DNA from: a bacterium
GTDB taxonomy: Bacteria > Vulcanimicrobiota > JABDET01
Length of the DNA stretch: 64,000 bases
Assembly (NCBI GenBank): GCA_021800275.1
Contig: JAJYZB010000011.1
Coordinates: 1-64,000, forward strand
Direction of reading: 5' to 3'
The translations under genes and the position numbers were made by a program. Below, in pieces: positions 1-7,855 of the stretch. A model generated the notes under the pieces. It was not told the DNA's origin. It was given only the letters and a program-made list of their open reading frames with translations, and did no database searches. The number at the start of each line of letters is the position of its first letter. The first letter of the stretch is position 1.

Positions 1-298
1 AGTTCGGTCCCTATCCACTGTGGGCGTAGGAAACTTGAGGAGTTCTGTCCCTTGTACGAGAGGATCGGGATGGACGCACCTCCAGTAAACCAGTTGTTTC
101 GCCAGAAGCAAAGCTGGGTAGCTGTGTGCGGATGGGATAATTGCTGAAAGCATCTAAGCAAGAAGCCCGCTCCAAGATAAGGTTTCCCACCAGATAACTG
201 GGTAAGACCCCTGGCAGACCACCAGGTTAATCGGCCGGATGTAGAAGAGGAGCAATCCTTGAAGCTAACCGGTGCGAATGGGTCGAGGGCTTGACTTT
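1..298 (+). rRNA. 23S ribosomal RNA, 3' end (partial)
   Basis: The first bases are the highly conserved 3' part of 23S rRNA, including the sarcin-ricin loop (AGTACGAGAGGA-like, here CTTGTACGAGAGGATCGG) and the domain VI sequences after it. The gene begins before the window. The 3' end is placed near 298 by comparison with the usual GGCTTAAC-like end (here GGGCTTGACTTT). The 5S gene follows about 190 bases later on the same strand, as in a standard 16S-23S-5S operon. The exact mature end is an estimate. Confidence 0.97.
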
Positions 299-398
299 CC
301 GATCTCTTCTCTATTAGGAGACTTCTTGGATCCAGCTTTTGCTGGCTGTTACTCTGTGGTTACAAACCATAAAAAAATAAAAGGTTTGTCCACCATTA

Positions 399-459
399 CC
401 CCTTTTCAAAGAAAGCAAGATGATGCCAAAGCCATTGTTTTTCAATCTTTGAAAAGGGG
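399..459 (+). other. Inverted repeat in the 23S-5S spacer, probable rRNA processing stem
   Basis: CCCCTTTTCAAAGA at 399-412 is the exact reverse complement of TCTTTGAAAAGGGG at 446-459, giving a perfect 14-bp stem with a 33-nt loop. A second, shorter hairpin (ACAAACC 362-368 / GGTTTGT 383-389) precedes it. Neither has a downstream U-tract, so they fit RNase III-type processing stems of the rRNA precursor better than terminators. This role is inferred from position. Confidence 0.5.
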
Positions 460-487
460 AGTGAAGATTATAAGATAAAAAGGGTTC

Positions 488-606
488 ATCTGGTGACCAT
501 ACCGGTGGGGAAACACCCGTTCCCATCCCGAACACGGCCGTTAAGCCTACCAGGGGCAATGGTACTAAGGAGGAAACTCCGTGGGAGAGTAGCACGCTGC
601 CAGGTT
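488..606 (+). rRNA. 5S ribosomal RNA
   Basis: The sequence has the 5S core (CCCATCCCGAAC, then GGGAGAGTAG) and a terminal helix pairing ATCTGG at 488 with CCAGGT at 600-605. Length is about 118 nt, normal for bacterial 5S. It is co-oriented with the 23S end and closed by a terminator stem, so it is the last gene of the rRNA operon. Ends are accurate to a few bases. Confidence 0.95.
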
Positions 607-608
607 TT

Positions 609-622
609 GAACCCTTTTTTTA
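609..622 (+). terminator. rRNA operon terminator
   Basis: GAACCCT at 609-615 pairs with AGGGTTC at 481-487, just before 5S, enclosing the whole 5S RNA. It is followed directly by seven T residues (615-621). This looks like a combined processing stalk and intrinsic terminator for the rRNA operon. Confidence 0.7.
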
Positions 623-673
623 TTGGTCTGAATTAAAGTTGCCTGAGCGGGGATATAAGTCCGCGGTCAAGCA

Positions 674-1024
674 TTAATCTTTTTTCGTATCGCCAACCAC
701 CACAAATCGAAGTCCTAGAGCGAAAAGTTTGTTCCCAACCACTTTCATCACCTCGGGATCCCAGGGCTGAAACTCTTCTATTCCTTCAAAGACTGAGCCT
801 TGCGGCGTAGTAAACCCTGAAGAGATGCGATGATGAGGATGGGAAAATAATTGTTGTAAAGACTTTTCGTATTTGGGATTATAGACATCTACATTAACCT
901 TCTGCTGATCTTTCTCAAAATTTACTTCGGCTACAAGGTTATCCGGATCAGGGACAACCTCCCCATTTTTTTTTGTGATTCCAATGATTTTTATCATCAT
1001 ATCATTATTTTTCGTCAGCCGCAT
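674..1024 (-). CDS. Small hypothetical protein, partner of the upstream HExxH protein
   Basis: A 116-residue, charged, soluble protein with no signal peptide, no membrane segment and no family that I recognise. The ATG at 1022-1024 is preceded by AGGGGAT at a good distance, whereas the internal methionines M9 and M10 have no ribosome binding site. It starts 11 bases after the stop of the large HExxH metallopeptidase-like gene, so the two are almost certainly co-transcribed. The content (KVNVDVYNPKYEKSLQQLF, then a PQGSVFEG segment) suggests an alpha/beta fold. Its position directly downstream of a possible toxin-like protein would suit an immunity or chaperone partner, but that is inference from context only. 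Confidence 0.75.
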   Translation of the reverse strand: MRLTKNNDMMIKIIGITKKNGEVVPDPDNLVAEVNFEKDQQKVNVDVYNPKYEKSLQQLFSHPHHRISSGFTTPQGSVFEGIEEFQPWDPEVMKVVGNKLFALGLRFVVVGDTKKD

Positions 1025-1035
1025 AGTTTAATCCC

Positions 1036-2979
1036 CTAGAATATACTTGTGATTGCGTTCCACGCATCAGAGGCCACACTTGCGGCGTCGTGTCCTGCTG
1101 TGCTCAGTCCACTTCCTACATCGTGAATGCCAGTAGAAATCGCACTGTCAATCTGCTTGTGGAACGAATCGTAAAGAGCCGCTCCGCCAGCCACAATCCC
1201 CCCAGCTACCATCAAGGGTACTCCTACCACAGCTCCCACGCCTGTGGCAGTCAATGCGCCGCCTGCAATCATCATTCCTCCTCCTGCTGCCTCTGCTGCT
1301 CCCACGCCAATCTTTTCAGCGTTCCCGCTGTGGATGCCGTCAATAATATTCTTTACCCCGCCTACTGCCGAGCCTGCGCCGAAGAGGAACGGAGCTGCCA
1401 CAGCTCCCACTCCTGTTGCCAGTGCAGCTCCTCCCACTGTGGTCAGCGCACCGCTGGCCGTGTCAAGACTTCCATCCAGTGTTTTGCCGTGTTCAAGTTC
1501 CGATATCCCGCTTCCTATCTGCAGCCCGCCCCCCACTACGCCAGCCACTCCGCCAACTTTTTCGATGATGGGCGCAGCTTTTCCAAGTGATCCGAGGACA
1601 GAAGAGGTTTTCGCCGCATCCGCGCCAGCAGCTCCTGTGTCGCCAGCAGCGCCTGGAGCTGCCGTATCACCTGCCGTACCACTTGCCCCGGACACTGCCG
1701 GCTTCACGTCATATCCTTTTTCGGCTATAGCCATCATTTTGTTGGTGATGGCGGGAGAGTATCCTTTCCCTTCGATGAAACTCCGCACATCCTGTGATGG
1801 CTGGCTGAAGAGTTCTTGCCCGCCGTTATTGGCGCTGTAGCTAGCTCGAAGGCCATTCACAAGTTCGTCATGTGTTGTGGCAAAATCTTCGGCCGGGTTT
1901 CTTGACGCATATTCTGAGACAAAACTAGATTTTGAAAGATCAGTTTCTCCACTGCTTCCCGTAACATGCTGCCCGCTCCCAAAAAGCAAATGGTTGGGAT
2001 TGGCAGGATCCATGATGGTCGAGGAAAGTCCTTTGGCATTGTCCAGGACATGGCCAGATTCGTGTGTTAAGAGACTATTTGCATATTCAGAATTTTGAAG
2101 GGCAGAGGAGGTCACATTCACTCTAGGATCTCCTGTTGTTACAGATCCTGGGGTAAAACCAGGAGTGCCATCAGCTGTTAAGCCCCCGCCAAGTTCGCGA
2201 TGAACCACTATGCTGGAAACATTGTTAAACGTCTCAGGTGGAGCATTTCTAACCGCGGTTGCAATATTTTTTAACGATTCGCTCGGGAGTTCTCCCTGGC
2301 TGTACACATAGGCAGGATTGCGATCCGCGAAGGTGAGCTTAGAAAATTGATTTCCGTCTTGACCCGCAGGAAACTGCGAGTATTTCACGGGATCACCGTT
2401 CACAGTAAATGTTCCTTGAGTCTTGGGCGTGGCGGTTCCGTACTGGGCTCCGGTTCCTGCATCAGTTTGAATTCTGGCGCTTTGCATTTGATGATCGAAG
2501 TTCCAGTTTAGATTTGCACCTGATTTTTGATAGGTCACCGGGGTTCCATCAGGACCAGTGATTCCTCTGACAAGCTGGGTTTTGGATGTATCTGTAAGGG
2601 TTACCCGGCTCACCCCTCCGCCAAGATCGGTGGTGGTGGTTCCATTGGGGTTGACAGTGGTTCCTTTTCCAGGGTCGGTGAAAAATCTGTTGACTTGGCT
2701 GAGCTTTAACGGGCCGAAGCTAGGGTCCAGTGTGCTGGTATGCGCCGTTACTGTGCTGGCATGCGCCGCTATGGAAAGATTACCGGCTGCGCCAAGGGCG
2801 CTGCTCCACGTGTTGATCAGATGCCGGCTGCTGCCTGAAGCGTCGGAAGGAATGGGTAAAGTTTGCTGCATCTGATGCTTCTGGGGAGCTGCACTACCAG
2901 TTGCACTGGCGTTCCCCGATGATCCTGCAGATCCAGTTGGTTTGGGCGGTGGAGCGCCTCCTCCTCCTCTTATGAACAT
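1036..2979 (-). CDS. HExxH metallopeptidase-like protein with Gly-rich membrane-active C-terminus
   Basis: A 647-residue protein. The N-terminus is low complexity (Gly, Pro, Ser, Ala; GGGGAPPPKP near residue 5) and has no signal peptide. Residues 100-290 look beta-rich. Residues 306-310 are HESGH, an HExxH zinc site, and about 50 residues later SSFVSEYASRNPAEDFATTH (E364) gives a plausible third ligand. This spacing and the Ser-x-Tyr-Ala...Glu-Asp-Phe-Ala pattern are typical of anthrax-lethal-factor-like (M34/ATLF) metallopeptidases. Residues about 430-630 are long Gly/Ala/Val stretches resembling glycine-zipper membrane segments. The start ATG has AGGAAAG five bases upstream. Base composition is richer in G+C than neighbouring genes, which could mean transfer. 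It may be an exported toxin or effector; peptidase activity is inferred from the motif and the target is unknown. Confidence 0.85.
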   Translation of the reverse strand: MFIRGGGGAPPPKPTGSAGSSGNASATGSAAPQKHQMQQTLPIPSDASGSSRHLINTWSSALGAAGNLSIAAHASTVTAHTSTLDPSFGPLKLSQVNRFFTDPGKGTTVNPNGTTTTDLGGGVSRVTLTDTSKTQLVRGITGPDGTPVTYQKSGANLNWNFDHQMQSARIQTDAGTGAQYGTATPKTQGTFTVNGDPVKYSQFPAGQDGNQFSKLTFADRNPAYVYSQGELPSESLKNIATAVRNAPPETFNNVSSIVVHRELGGGLTADGTPGFTPGSVTTGDPRVNVTSSALQNSEYANSLLTHESGHVLDNAKGLSSTIMDPANPNHLLFGSGQHVTGSSGETDLSKSSFVSEYASRNPAEDFATTHDELVNGLRASYSANNGGQELFSQPSQDVRSFIEGKGYSPAITNKMMAIAEKGYDVKPAVSGASGTAGDTAAPGAAGDTGAAGADAAKTSSVLGSLGKAAPIIEKVGGVAGVVGGGLQIGSGISELEHGKTLDGSLDTASGALTTVGGAALATGVGAVAAPFLFGAGSAVGGVKNIIDGIHSGNAEKIGVGAAEAAGGGMMIAGGALTATGVGAVVGVPLMVAGGIVAGGAALYDSFHKQIDSAISTGIHDVGSGLSTAGHDAASVASDAWNAITSIF

Positions 2980-3023
2980 TTTTCTTTCCTGATGAAGAAA
3001 TTAAAGCATTTCATGGTAGTATT

Positions 3024-3032
3024 ATTGTAGCA
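3024..3032 (-). promoter_or_regulatory. Possible extended -10 promoter for the HExxH gene
   Basis: Reading on the minus strand, TGC-TACAAT is an extended -10 element placed about 45 bases upstream of the ATG at 2979. No convincing -35 box was found, so this is weak evidence. Confidence 0.3.
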
Positions 3033-3198
3033 TTTCGGATTGGCAAAATAGTGTACATTTTGTAAAGGAGATATTAAAAGTTTGTAAAGGTTTTGCTGCA
3101 AGGTTGTTAAAATCGAAGAGAGTCTCTCACAGCAGCGCCTCTGGGATTGAGCACAGGTGAGTCAATCTTAACTTTCACTACACAACCCGCATGAATTC

Positions 3199-3274
<76 letters not shown>

Positions 3275-3446
3275 ATTGAATACTGCTGTGCCAGCGCTGC
3301 GAAAGCGCATGAACACAAAGAATATATTTTAGAGATTCTTATGATTAATCCTCTAGAAAAAAAGAATTTCTTATCTCTGCCGCAGGATCACTGATGTTAA
3401 AATGATGATGAGTCGTGATCCGAATCAATTTTGTGGGTTTTTGTTT

Positions 3447-4685
3447 TTAATGGGGAGTTTTTTTGATATAGGGAGTAAAGCTGCCGATTGCAATCTGAGG
3501 AAACTCTTTTTTGATTTGCGAGATCCATTTTGGAATTCCAATTCCCGTTATTTTTTCTTGGATGCATTCTTTTAAGTAACACCAGGGATCTATATTTAAA
3601 TTTCGAAGCTGAATCATATCTGGTTTTACCTGATCTAAAAAATTAAAAAAAGAAACGATTTCCTGGTTAGAGTCTGTTACTCCTGGGAAACAGAGCAGGT
3701 TGAGAGAAACAAAAATCCCATGATTTTTAGCTCTCTGAATGGTTTCACACACATCAGCAAAGGTGTAGTTTGTTGGACGGTAATAGGCATTGTACCATTT
3801 TTCCTGGGCGCTGTTTAAGCTGACTCTGATGCTGTCCATACCGGCTTTGAAAAGTTTTTCCATGATTTTTGGACGGGAGCCATTGGTATTGATATTGAAT
3901 TGCCCCTGAGGAAATTTTTTTCTGGTTTTTAAGATCAACGTTTCAATCAAATTTCCCTGAAGAGAAGGTTCTCCTTCACATCCCTGGCCAAAGCTGATGA
4001 TGGGTTCAGCCGCTTTCGCAAAATGATTTTGCATGATGTTTAAACATTCATCTTCTGAAGGAATGAACGTGAATCGTTCCTGTGGGCTGGGAGGTCCAGG
4101 ATCTATGGTTTTTGAAATGCAGCCTCTGCAGAAAGAATTGCAGGAAGGGGAAACAGGAAGAGCTCCTTCCCACCGTTCAAAAAAAATGTTTGCAGCGGTA
4201 TAGCAGTGATACTCTTCTGCGCATAAAGCAAGTTGCTGCAGGGTTTTGTTTTCAGGATCTTCAGCCGTCTTTTTCTGAATCAGTTTTTTTACTTTTTGAG
4301 GGAGAAAATTTTGCGGAGCCCATTCCAGATTCGGTTGGGTTGGAACTGCTCCCACATAAATTTTTTTATTTTTCAGGAGGGCTGCTGTATAGCCAAAATA
4401 GGGAAGCCAGGGCTGTTTATCTTCAGGTCCATAAGCAGGCAGGAGTGTTCTGGTGTACCCCTGCGGCAGGATCACAGAAACAGGAAAAACTTTTTCTGCT
4501 GCTGAGATTTTTTTGTTTTTACTGACCCAGGGGAATCGTTCGGGAAGAAAATAAAAATAAGCTTCTTCAGGGATCGGCATAATTTCATCAGATTCAGGTT
4601 CTCTGATTTCTGTTCCTGTTTGAACCAGAGGCATAAAGCCAGGCATTTCGAAAATTTTTCCCGTTGAGTCAGCGGCAAGGATCAT
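3447..4685 (-). CDS. Radical SAM domain protein
   Basis: A 412-residue protein whose 4Fe-4S cluster motif is Cx3Cx2C at C182, C186 and C189 (SCNSFCRGCIS). It is followed by SFGQGCEGEPSL (the GGE-like SAM-binding stretch), FNINTNGS and DSIRVSLNSA, which are typical core strands of the radical SAM TIM barrel. The first 180 residues are an additional domain with no signature I recognise. The radical chemistry is clear from the motif but the substrate is not, and no partner gene or peptide precursor is adjacent. The ATG at 4685 has no strong ribosome binding site. It lies between two tRNA genes and seems to be a single-gene unit. Confidence 0.88.
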   Translation of the reverse strand: MILAADSTGKIFEMPGFMPLVQTGTEIREPESDEIMPIPEEAYFYFLPERFPWVSKNKKISAAEKVFPVSVILPQGYTRTLLPAYGPEDKQPWLPYFGYTAALLKNKKIYVGAVPTQPNLEWAPQNFLPQKVKKLIQKKTAEDPENKTLQQLALCAEEYHCYTAANIFFERWEGALPVSPSCNSFCRGCISKTIDPGPPSPQERFTFIPSEDECLNIMQNHFAKAAEPIISFGQGCEGEPSLQGNLIETLILKTRKKFPQGQFNINTNGSRPKIMEKLFKAGMDSIRVSLNSAQEKWYNAYYRPTNYTFADVCETIQRAKNHGIFVSLNLLCFPGVTDSNQEIVSFFNFLDQVKPDMIQLRNLNIDPWCYLKECIQEKITGIGIPKWISQIKKEFPQIAIGSFTPYIKKTPH

Positions 4686-4864
4686 GATATTTCAGATTTT
4701 TTATTTAAACCAGATCATGTCAGATGTTCAAGGTGACGGTTTGCGTTGATTTGCTGAATTAATAATTTCAACAAAAAATTTTTCGGTCCTTTGAAAATCA
4801 AGGATTTTATTTTTTTCAGCCGAATGAAACAATTTTGCGGACAGAAATTTTTGAGAGTTTATTA

Positions 4865-4942
4865 GGCCCTGTCGTCTAGCGGTATAAGGACGCTACCCTT
4901 TCAAGGTAGAGGTCGCGGGTTCGAATCCCGCCAGGGTCACCA
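4865..4942 (+). tRNA. tRNA-Glu (TTC)
   Basis: Acceptor arms GGCCCTG (4865-4871) and CAGGGTC (4932-4938) pair, followed by A and an encoded CCA ending at 4942. The anticodon loop is CTTTCAA with anticodon TTC, and the T arm is GCGGG-TTCGAAT-CCCGC. A complete cloverleaf of 78 nt. Confidence 0.97.
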
Positions 4943-4995
4943 TCCTTCTGAAGAGTGGTATCATTTTGTGATATTTAGACTCGGAAGTCACAGCC

Positions 4996-5024
4996 TTGAC
5001 AAAAGTAGTCATTATGACTATAAT
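4996..5024 (+). promoter_or_regulatory. Consensus sigma70-type promoter of the toxin-antitoxin operon
   Basis: TTGACA at 4996-5001 and TATAAT at 5019-5024 are separated by exactly 17 bases, a perfect match to the sigma70 consensus. The antitoxin ATG begins at 5032, only seven bases after the -10 box, so the expected transcription start coincides with the start codon and the mRNA is predicted to be leaderless. Confidence 0.85.
5006..5020 (+). promoter_or_regulatory. Palindromic operator inside the toxin-antitoxin promoter
   Basis: TAGTCATTATGACTA is a perfect 7-1-7 palindrome lying between the -35 and -10 boxes and overlapping the first two bases of the -10. Phd/YefM-type antitoxins bind short palindromes over their own promoter, so this is very likely the autoregulatory operator. 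Binding is inferred. Confidence 0.65.
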
Positions 5025-5031
5025 TTGAAAT

Positions 5032-5304
5032 ATGGAACTCCATCAGAGAACAGTGAATATTGCTGAAGCTAAAAAGAGATTTTCGGAAATTCTCGGGAAA
5101 GTGGTTTTTGGAAAGGAAACCATCGTTGTCACAAAAAGAGGAAAGCCTATGGTTGAAATTATTCCCTTTCAAAAGAAAAGAAAGCATCCCGGTGACATGA
5201 AGGGATTTTTGAATAATGATGATTCGTTTTTCGAAGACATAGAAACATTCAGGAAGCAGTTTCCGCGAATGATGAGAAAAAAGAGGAAGAATGTATCTTC
5301 TTGA
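5032..5304 (+). CDS. Type II toxin-antitoxin antitoxin, Phd/YefM family
   Basis: A 90-residue protein with the Phd/YefM N-terminal DNA-binding fold: VNIAEAKKRFSEIL (the A-K-x-x-F-S helix), then EETIVVTKRGKPMVEIIP-like strands (here KETIVVTKRGKPMVEIIP). The basic C-terminal tail (residues 50-90) is the usual toxin-binding region. It probably represses its own operon by binding the palindrome at 5006-5020 and neutralises the PIN toxin that starts within its last codons (14-bp overlap). The ATG is fixed by the perfect promoter just upstream; there is no ribosome binding site because the transcript is predicted to start at the ATG. Confidence 0.9.
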   Translation: MELHQRTVNIAEAKKRFSEILGKVVFGKETIVVTKRGKPMVEIIPFQKKRKHPGDMKGFLNNDDSFFEDIETFRKQFPRMMRKKRKNVSS

Positions 5305-5704
5305 TACTAATATCATCAGCGAACCTCTCAAAAAAATTCCTCGTATTTCTTTTCTTCGAAGATTACGATCTCATTCTGTGGAAGATCTCTATATTGCCAG
5401 TATTAGCGTGATGGAACTTAGATATGGAGCCATAAGAAAAAAAGATAATGGCAGACTTTGGAAGAGAATTGAACAGGAACTTGTAAACTGCTATAATATT
5501 CTTGATTTTAAACAAGAGGAGGCTTCCTGCGCAGGAGATATTTTAGCTGATTTATCTAGATTCGGAATTATGATTGAGGTGGAAGATGCGATGATTGCGG
5601 CCACTGCGCTTTCGCACAACCTTATTCTTGTTACTGGAAATGAAAAACATTTCCGGAGAATTCCACGACTAAAGATTGAAAATTGGCTGAGAGATGATGC
5701 TTAG
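5291..5704 (+). CDS. Type II toxin, PIN-domain ribonuclease (VapC-like)
   Basis: A 137-residue PIN-domain protein. The acidic metal-binding residues typical of VapC nucleases are present: D5 (MYLLDTN), E42 (VMELRYG), D99 (VEDAMIAATA) and the C-terminal TGNEKHF motif around residues 116-121. VapC-type toxins cut specific tRNAs or rRNA to stop translation; the target here is unknown. It overlaps the antitoxin gene by 14 bases, giving translational coupling, and AAGAGGAAG in the antitoxin end serves as its ribosome binding site. All active-site residues are intact, so the toxin appears functional. Confidence 0.92.
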   Translation: MYLLDTNIISEPLKKIPRISFLRRLRSHSVEDLYIASISVMELRYGAIRKKDNGRLWKRIEQELVNCYNILDFKQEEASCAGDILADLSRFGIMIEVEDAMIAATALSHNLILVTGNEKHFRRIPRLKIENWLRDDA

Positions 5705-5830
5705 GTCAGAACTCAAGCCTTGTTAGCATGTGACCCTCCAAACTCAGGTTGGGGAGCAGCTCTCGGATGTCTGCAGATTTTTATGAATAAAGTTGACTGT
5801 TCCATAAATTGTGAAGAATTCTTTACAAAG

Positions 5831-5859
5831 TTGACAAAAATGCAACTTGGTATTATACT
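5831..5859 (+). promoter_or_regulatory. Promoter of the Csu-type pilus operon
   Basis: TTGACA at 5831-5836 and TATACT at 5854-5859 with a 17-base spacer. The -35 box ends a 15-base block (CTTTACAAAGTTGAC, 5821-5835) that is repeated exactly before the last pilin gene at 10274-10288. The 80-base leader carries two CAAAAGGAGGAG ribosome-binding sequences (5881 and 5929); only the second is properly placed before an ATG. Confidence 0.75.
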
Positions 5860-5945
5860 AAAGGATAGTATTCTCCTGACCAAAAGGAGGAGTAAGTACT
5901 ATATCAAAAGAACTAGAGAAGGGTAATCAAAAGGAGGAGAAACCC

Positions 5946-6512
5946 ATGACCAAAAGAACGAGGAAGACATTTTTAAGCGCTTTTATTTTGATTTTATTTG
6001 TGGCTGCTGCAGTAGGGTTTTGGATTCTGCCTGAGAAGGTTTTAGCCGGCAGCCCGGCAACTGCACAGTTTCAGGTGGAGGCATATGTGATTAATGACTG
6101 CAATATTTCAACACCAGCGAATATTAATTTTGGAAATTATGATCCCACCTCACCTACTGCTCTTACAGGTCAGACGACTACTACTATTACCTGCACCAAA
6201 GGGGACAGCAACATTATTTCAATCTATTTGGTAGGAACGAATGATGGGTTATCGCCGGCTGGCGCTTGGGCTATGGCCAATGCTGGTAATTATTTGGGAT
6301 ATAATTTATATGAAGACAGCGGACTTACGACCCCTTTCCCAACCACAGCTCCTGCTACTTCCAACCTTCCAACCTGCGGAACATCACCTTGTTACAATTA
6401 TCCTGGAGGCTCAGTAGTTACCACAATTTATGGGCAGGTTCCTGCAGGCCAGAATGTGCCCTCTTCAGGAACTGCTTACTCTGACACTGTTACCATTAAA
6501 GTCACTTACTAA
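5946..6512 (+). CDS. Spore coat U domain pilin (Csu-type), major subunit candidate
   Basis: A 188-residue secreted protein. It has a signal peptide (basic start, hydrophobic residues 10-33, cleavage near VLAGS) followed by a spore coat U (SCPU) domain: NINFGNYDPTSP, a Cys pair (NDCN, ITCTK) and the C-terminal signature YGQVPAGQNV...YSDTVTIKVTY. SCPU proteins are subunits of Csu-type chaperone-usher pili, used for attachment and biofilm formation; the C-terminal strand is donated to neighbouring subunits or the chaperone. It is first in the operon and has the best ribosome binding site (AAGGAGGAG), which fits the most abundant subunit, but that rank is inferred. Confidence 0.93.
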   Translation: MTKRTRKTFLSAFILILFVAAAVGFWILPEKVLAGSPATAQFQVEAYVINDCNISTPANINFGNYDPTSPTALTGQTTTTITCTKGDSNIISIYLVGTNDGLSPAGAWAMANAGNYLGYNLYEDSGLTTPFPTTAPATSNLPTCGTSPCYNYPGGSVVTTIYGQVPAGQNVPSSGTAYSDTVTIKVTY

Positions 6513-6550
6513 GTTCTAAATACAGCAAATTATTTTGAATGGACTGTGCC

Positions 6551-7039
6551 ATGAAGCATCTGGTTCTGCTTCTAGGGTTTCTGCTGAGTGCCATGGTTTT
6601 AGCGGCATCCGCTGATACCATCACTACCACTTTTTCTGTGATGGCTCGGATCCCTTCCAGGGAGTGTACAGTCACCGCGACTGACCTGAATTTTGGAACG
6701 TACTATCCTAATGGCAGCGCTCCTGCTCGATCTTGGAACAGTATTGGTGTTCTGTGTGATAATCAGGAAGTGGTTTCAATTTACCCGAACCACGATTCTT
6801 CAGGTGTATATGCTTCTAACAATAGGTACATGATGTCAAATGGGAAAGGGGATCTGCTAGCTTATGATCTCTACACTGATCATACTTATACTCAGCCGTG
6901 GAATATTAATAATCCTGAGGTGTTGTCTCTTGTCCCGTATCAAACTTTTCTTGCTAAAGTTTATGGACAGATTCCTGCAGGAGAATTTGAACCCCCTGGT
7001 AATTATTCTGATAAGGTGACTGTGTTTGTTACATTTTAA
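6551..7039 (+). CDS. Spore coat U domain pilin, second subunit
   Basis: A 162-residue SCPU-domain protein. Starting at 6551 gives a clean signal peptide (MKHLVLLLGFLLSAMVLAAS); an ATG at 6539 would add four residues and has no better ribosome binding site. The mature part shows LNFGTYYPNG, a conserved Cys pair (RECTV, VLCDN) and YGQIPAGEFEPPGNYSDKV near the C-terminus, which is the family signature. It follows the first pilin by 38 bases and precedes the chaperone by 18, so it belongs to the same operon and is probably a minor or adaptor subunit of the pilus. Confidence 0.9.
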   Translation: MKHLVLLLGFLLSAMVLAASADTITTTFSVMARIPSRECTVTATDLNFGTYYPNGSAPARSWNSIGVLCDNQEVVSIYPNHDSSGVYASNNRYMMSNGKGDLLAYDLYTDHTYTQPWNINNPEVLSLVPYQTFLAKVYGQIPAGEFEPPGNYSDKVTVFVTF

Positions 7040-7057
7040 GCGGACGCGGAAAAAAGA

Positions 7058-7855
7058 ATGAGAGATCAGTGTAAAAGGACAGGGAGTTTGCTGCTCCTGT
7101 TCTTTTCTTTTTTCCTTTTTAAATCTGCTCTTCCTGCTTCTTTTAATGTAAGACCCATTATGATTTTTATTAATTACAGGCGCCCGATCACTTATTTAAA
7201 ACTAAAGAATCAGGGCAGACATTCTTATCGTTTTCAGGTTCGGCTTTATTCCTGGAAACAGACTCTAATTGGAAAAATGCTGTTGAAGCCAGCTCACAGT
7301 CTGATCTATTTTCCCCGTCTTTTAAGCATTCCACCAGGGAGAACTAGAATTATTCGGATTGGATCAGAGCTGCCCACTGCCAGGGTGGAGAAGAGCTATC
7401 GTTTATTGGTTAGGCAGCTTTCTACTTCTACAGCTCCAGGTCAAGGGGTCAGTTTTCTTCTGGCGATGTCTGTTCCTGTTTTTATTCTTCCTCAAAATCA
7501 GATCATGAAAGGGAAAATTTCAAATTTAAAAGTTTCGCATCAAATTTTTTCTTTTTCTTTTGTCAATTCAGGGTCCATCTATTATACTCCTCAGCAGATT
7601 TTAGTTACTGGCACGACAGGAAATGGGAAAAAGATTTTTTCGAAAAAGTTGATGGGGTGGTATGTCCTGCCAGGAGAGTCTCGGATTGAGCAGGTTAAAC
7701 TCCCTGCTGCAGTCTGCGGAAAAATAAAAAAAATAAAAATCTCCGCCAAGGTGAATTATTTTCTCTTGAAAGGAAGAAGGCTGAACAAAGGGGGAAGCTT
7801 CACCCGTTTCATGACTGCTCATTTTGTGCTGCCTGAGAATGGATGTCTTCCTTAG
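7058..7855 (+). CDS. Periplasmic pilus assembly chaperone (PapD/CsuC-like)
   Basis: A 265-residue exported protein with a hydrophobic leader (residues 9-27) and a two-Ig-domain layout of pilus chaperones. The N-terminal domain includes RPIMIFINYRRPITYLKLKN and the strand pattern ending in SYRLLVRQL. The linker region VSFLLAMSVPVFILP matches the hydrophobic G1 strand that caps pilin subunits. Its job is to fold pilins in the periplasm and deliver them to the usher. It overlaps the usher gene by 17 bases (usher ATG 7839), so the pair is translationally coupled. Sequence similarity to classical PapD is low, so the call rests on domain pattern and context. Confidence 0.85.
   Translation: MRDQCKRTGSLLLLFFSFFLFKSALPASFNVRPIMIFINYRRPITYLKLKNQGRHSYRFQVRLYSWKQTLIGKMLLKPAHSLIYFPRLLSIPPGRTRIIRIGSELPTARVEKSYRLLVRQLSTSTAPGQGVSFLLAMSVPVFILPQNQIMKGKISNLKVSHQIFSFSFVNSGSIYYTPQQILVTGTTGNGKKIFSKKLMGWYVLPGESRIEQVKLPAAVCGKIKKIKISAKVNYFLLKGRRLNKGGSFTRFMTAHFVLPENGCLP

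Noticed and set aside
1090-1840. Plus-strand frames of 166 and 198 residues inside the HExxH gene
   Set aside because: Low-complexity antisense shadows (Ser/Cys- and Pro/Ala-rich) of the Gly/Ala-rich coding sequence.
4082-4525. 147- and 90-residue frames on the plus strand
   Set aside because: Antisense to the radical SAM gene, whose motifs are clear.
5720-5926. 68-residue frame between the toxin and the pilus operon
   Set aside because: Crosses the consensus pilus promoter at 5831-5859 and has no ribosome binding site.
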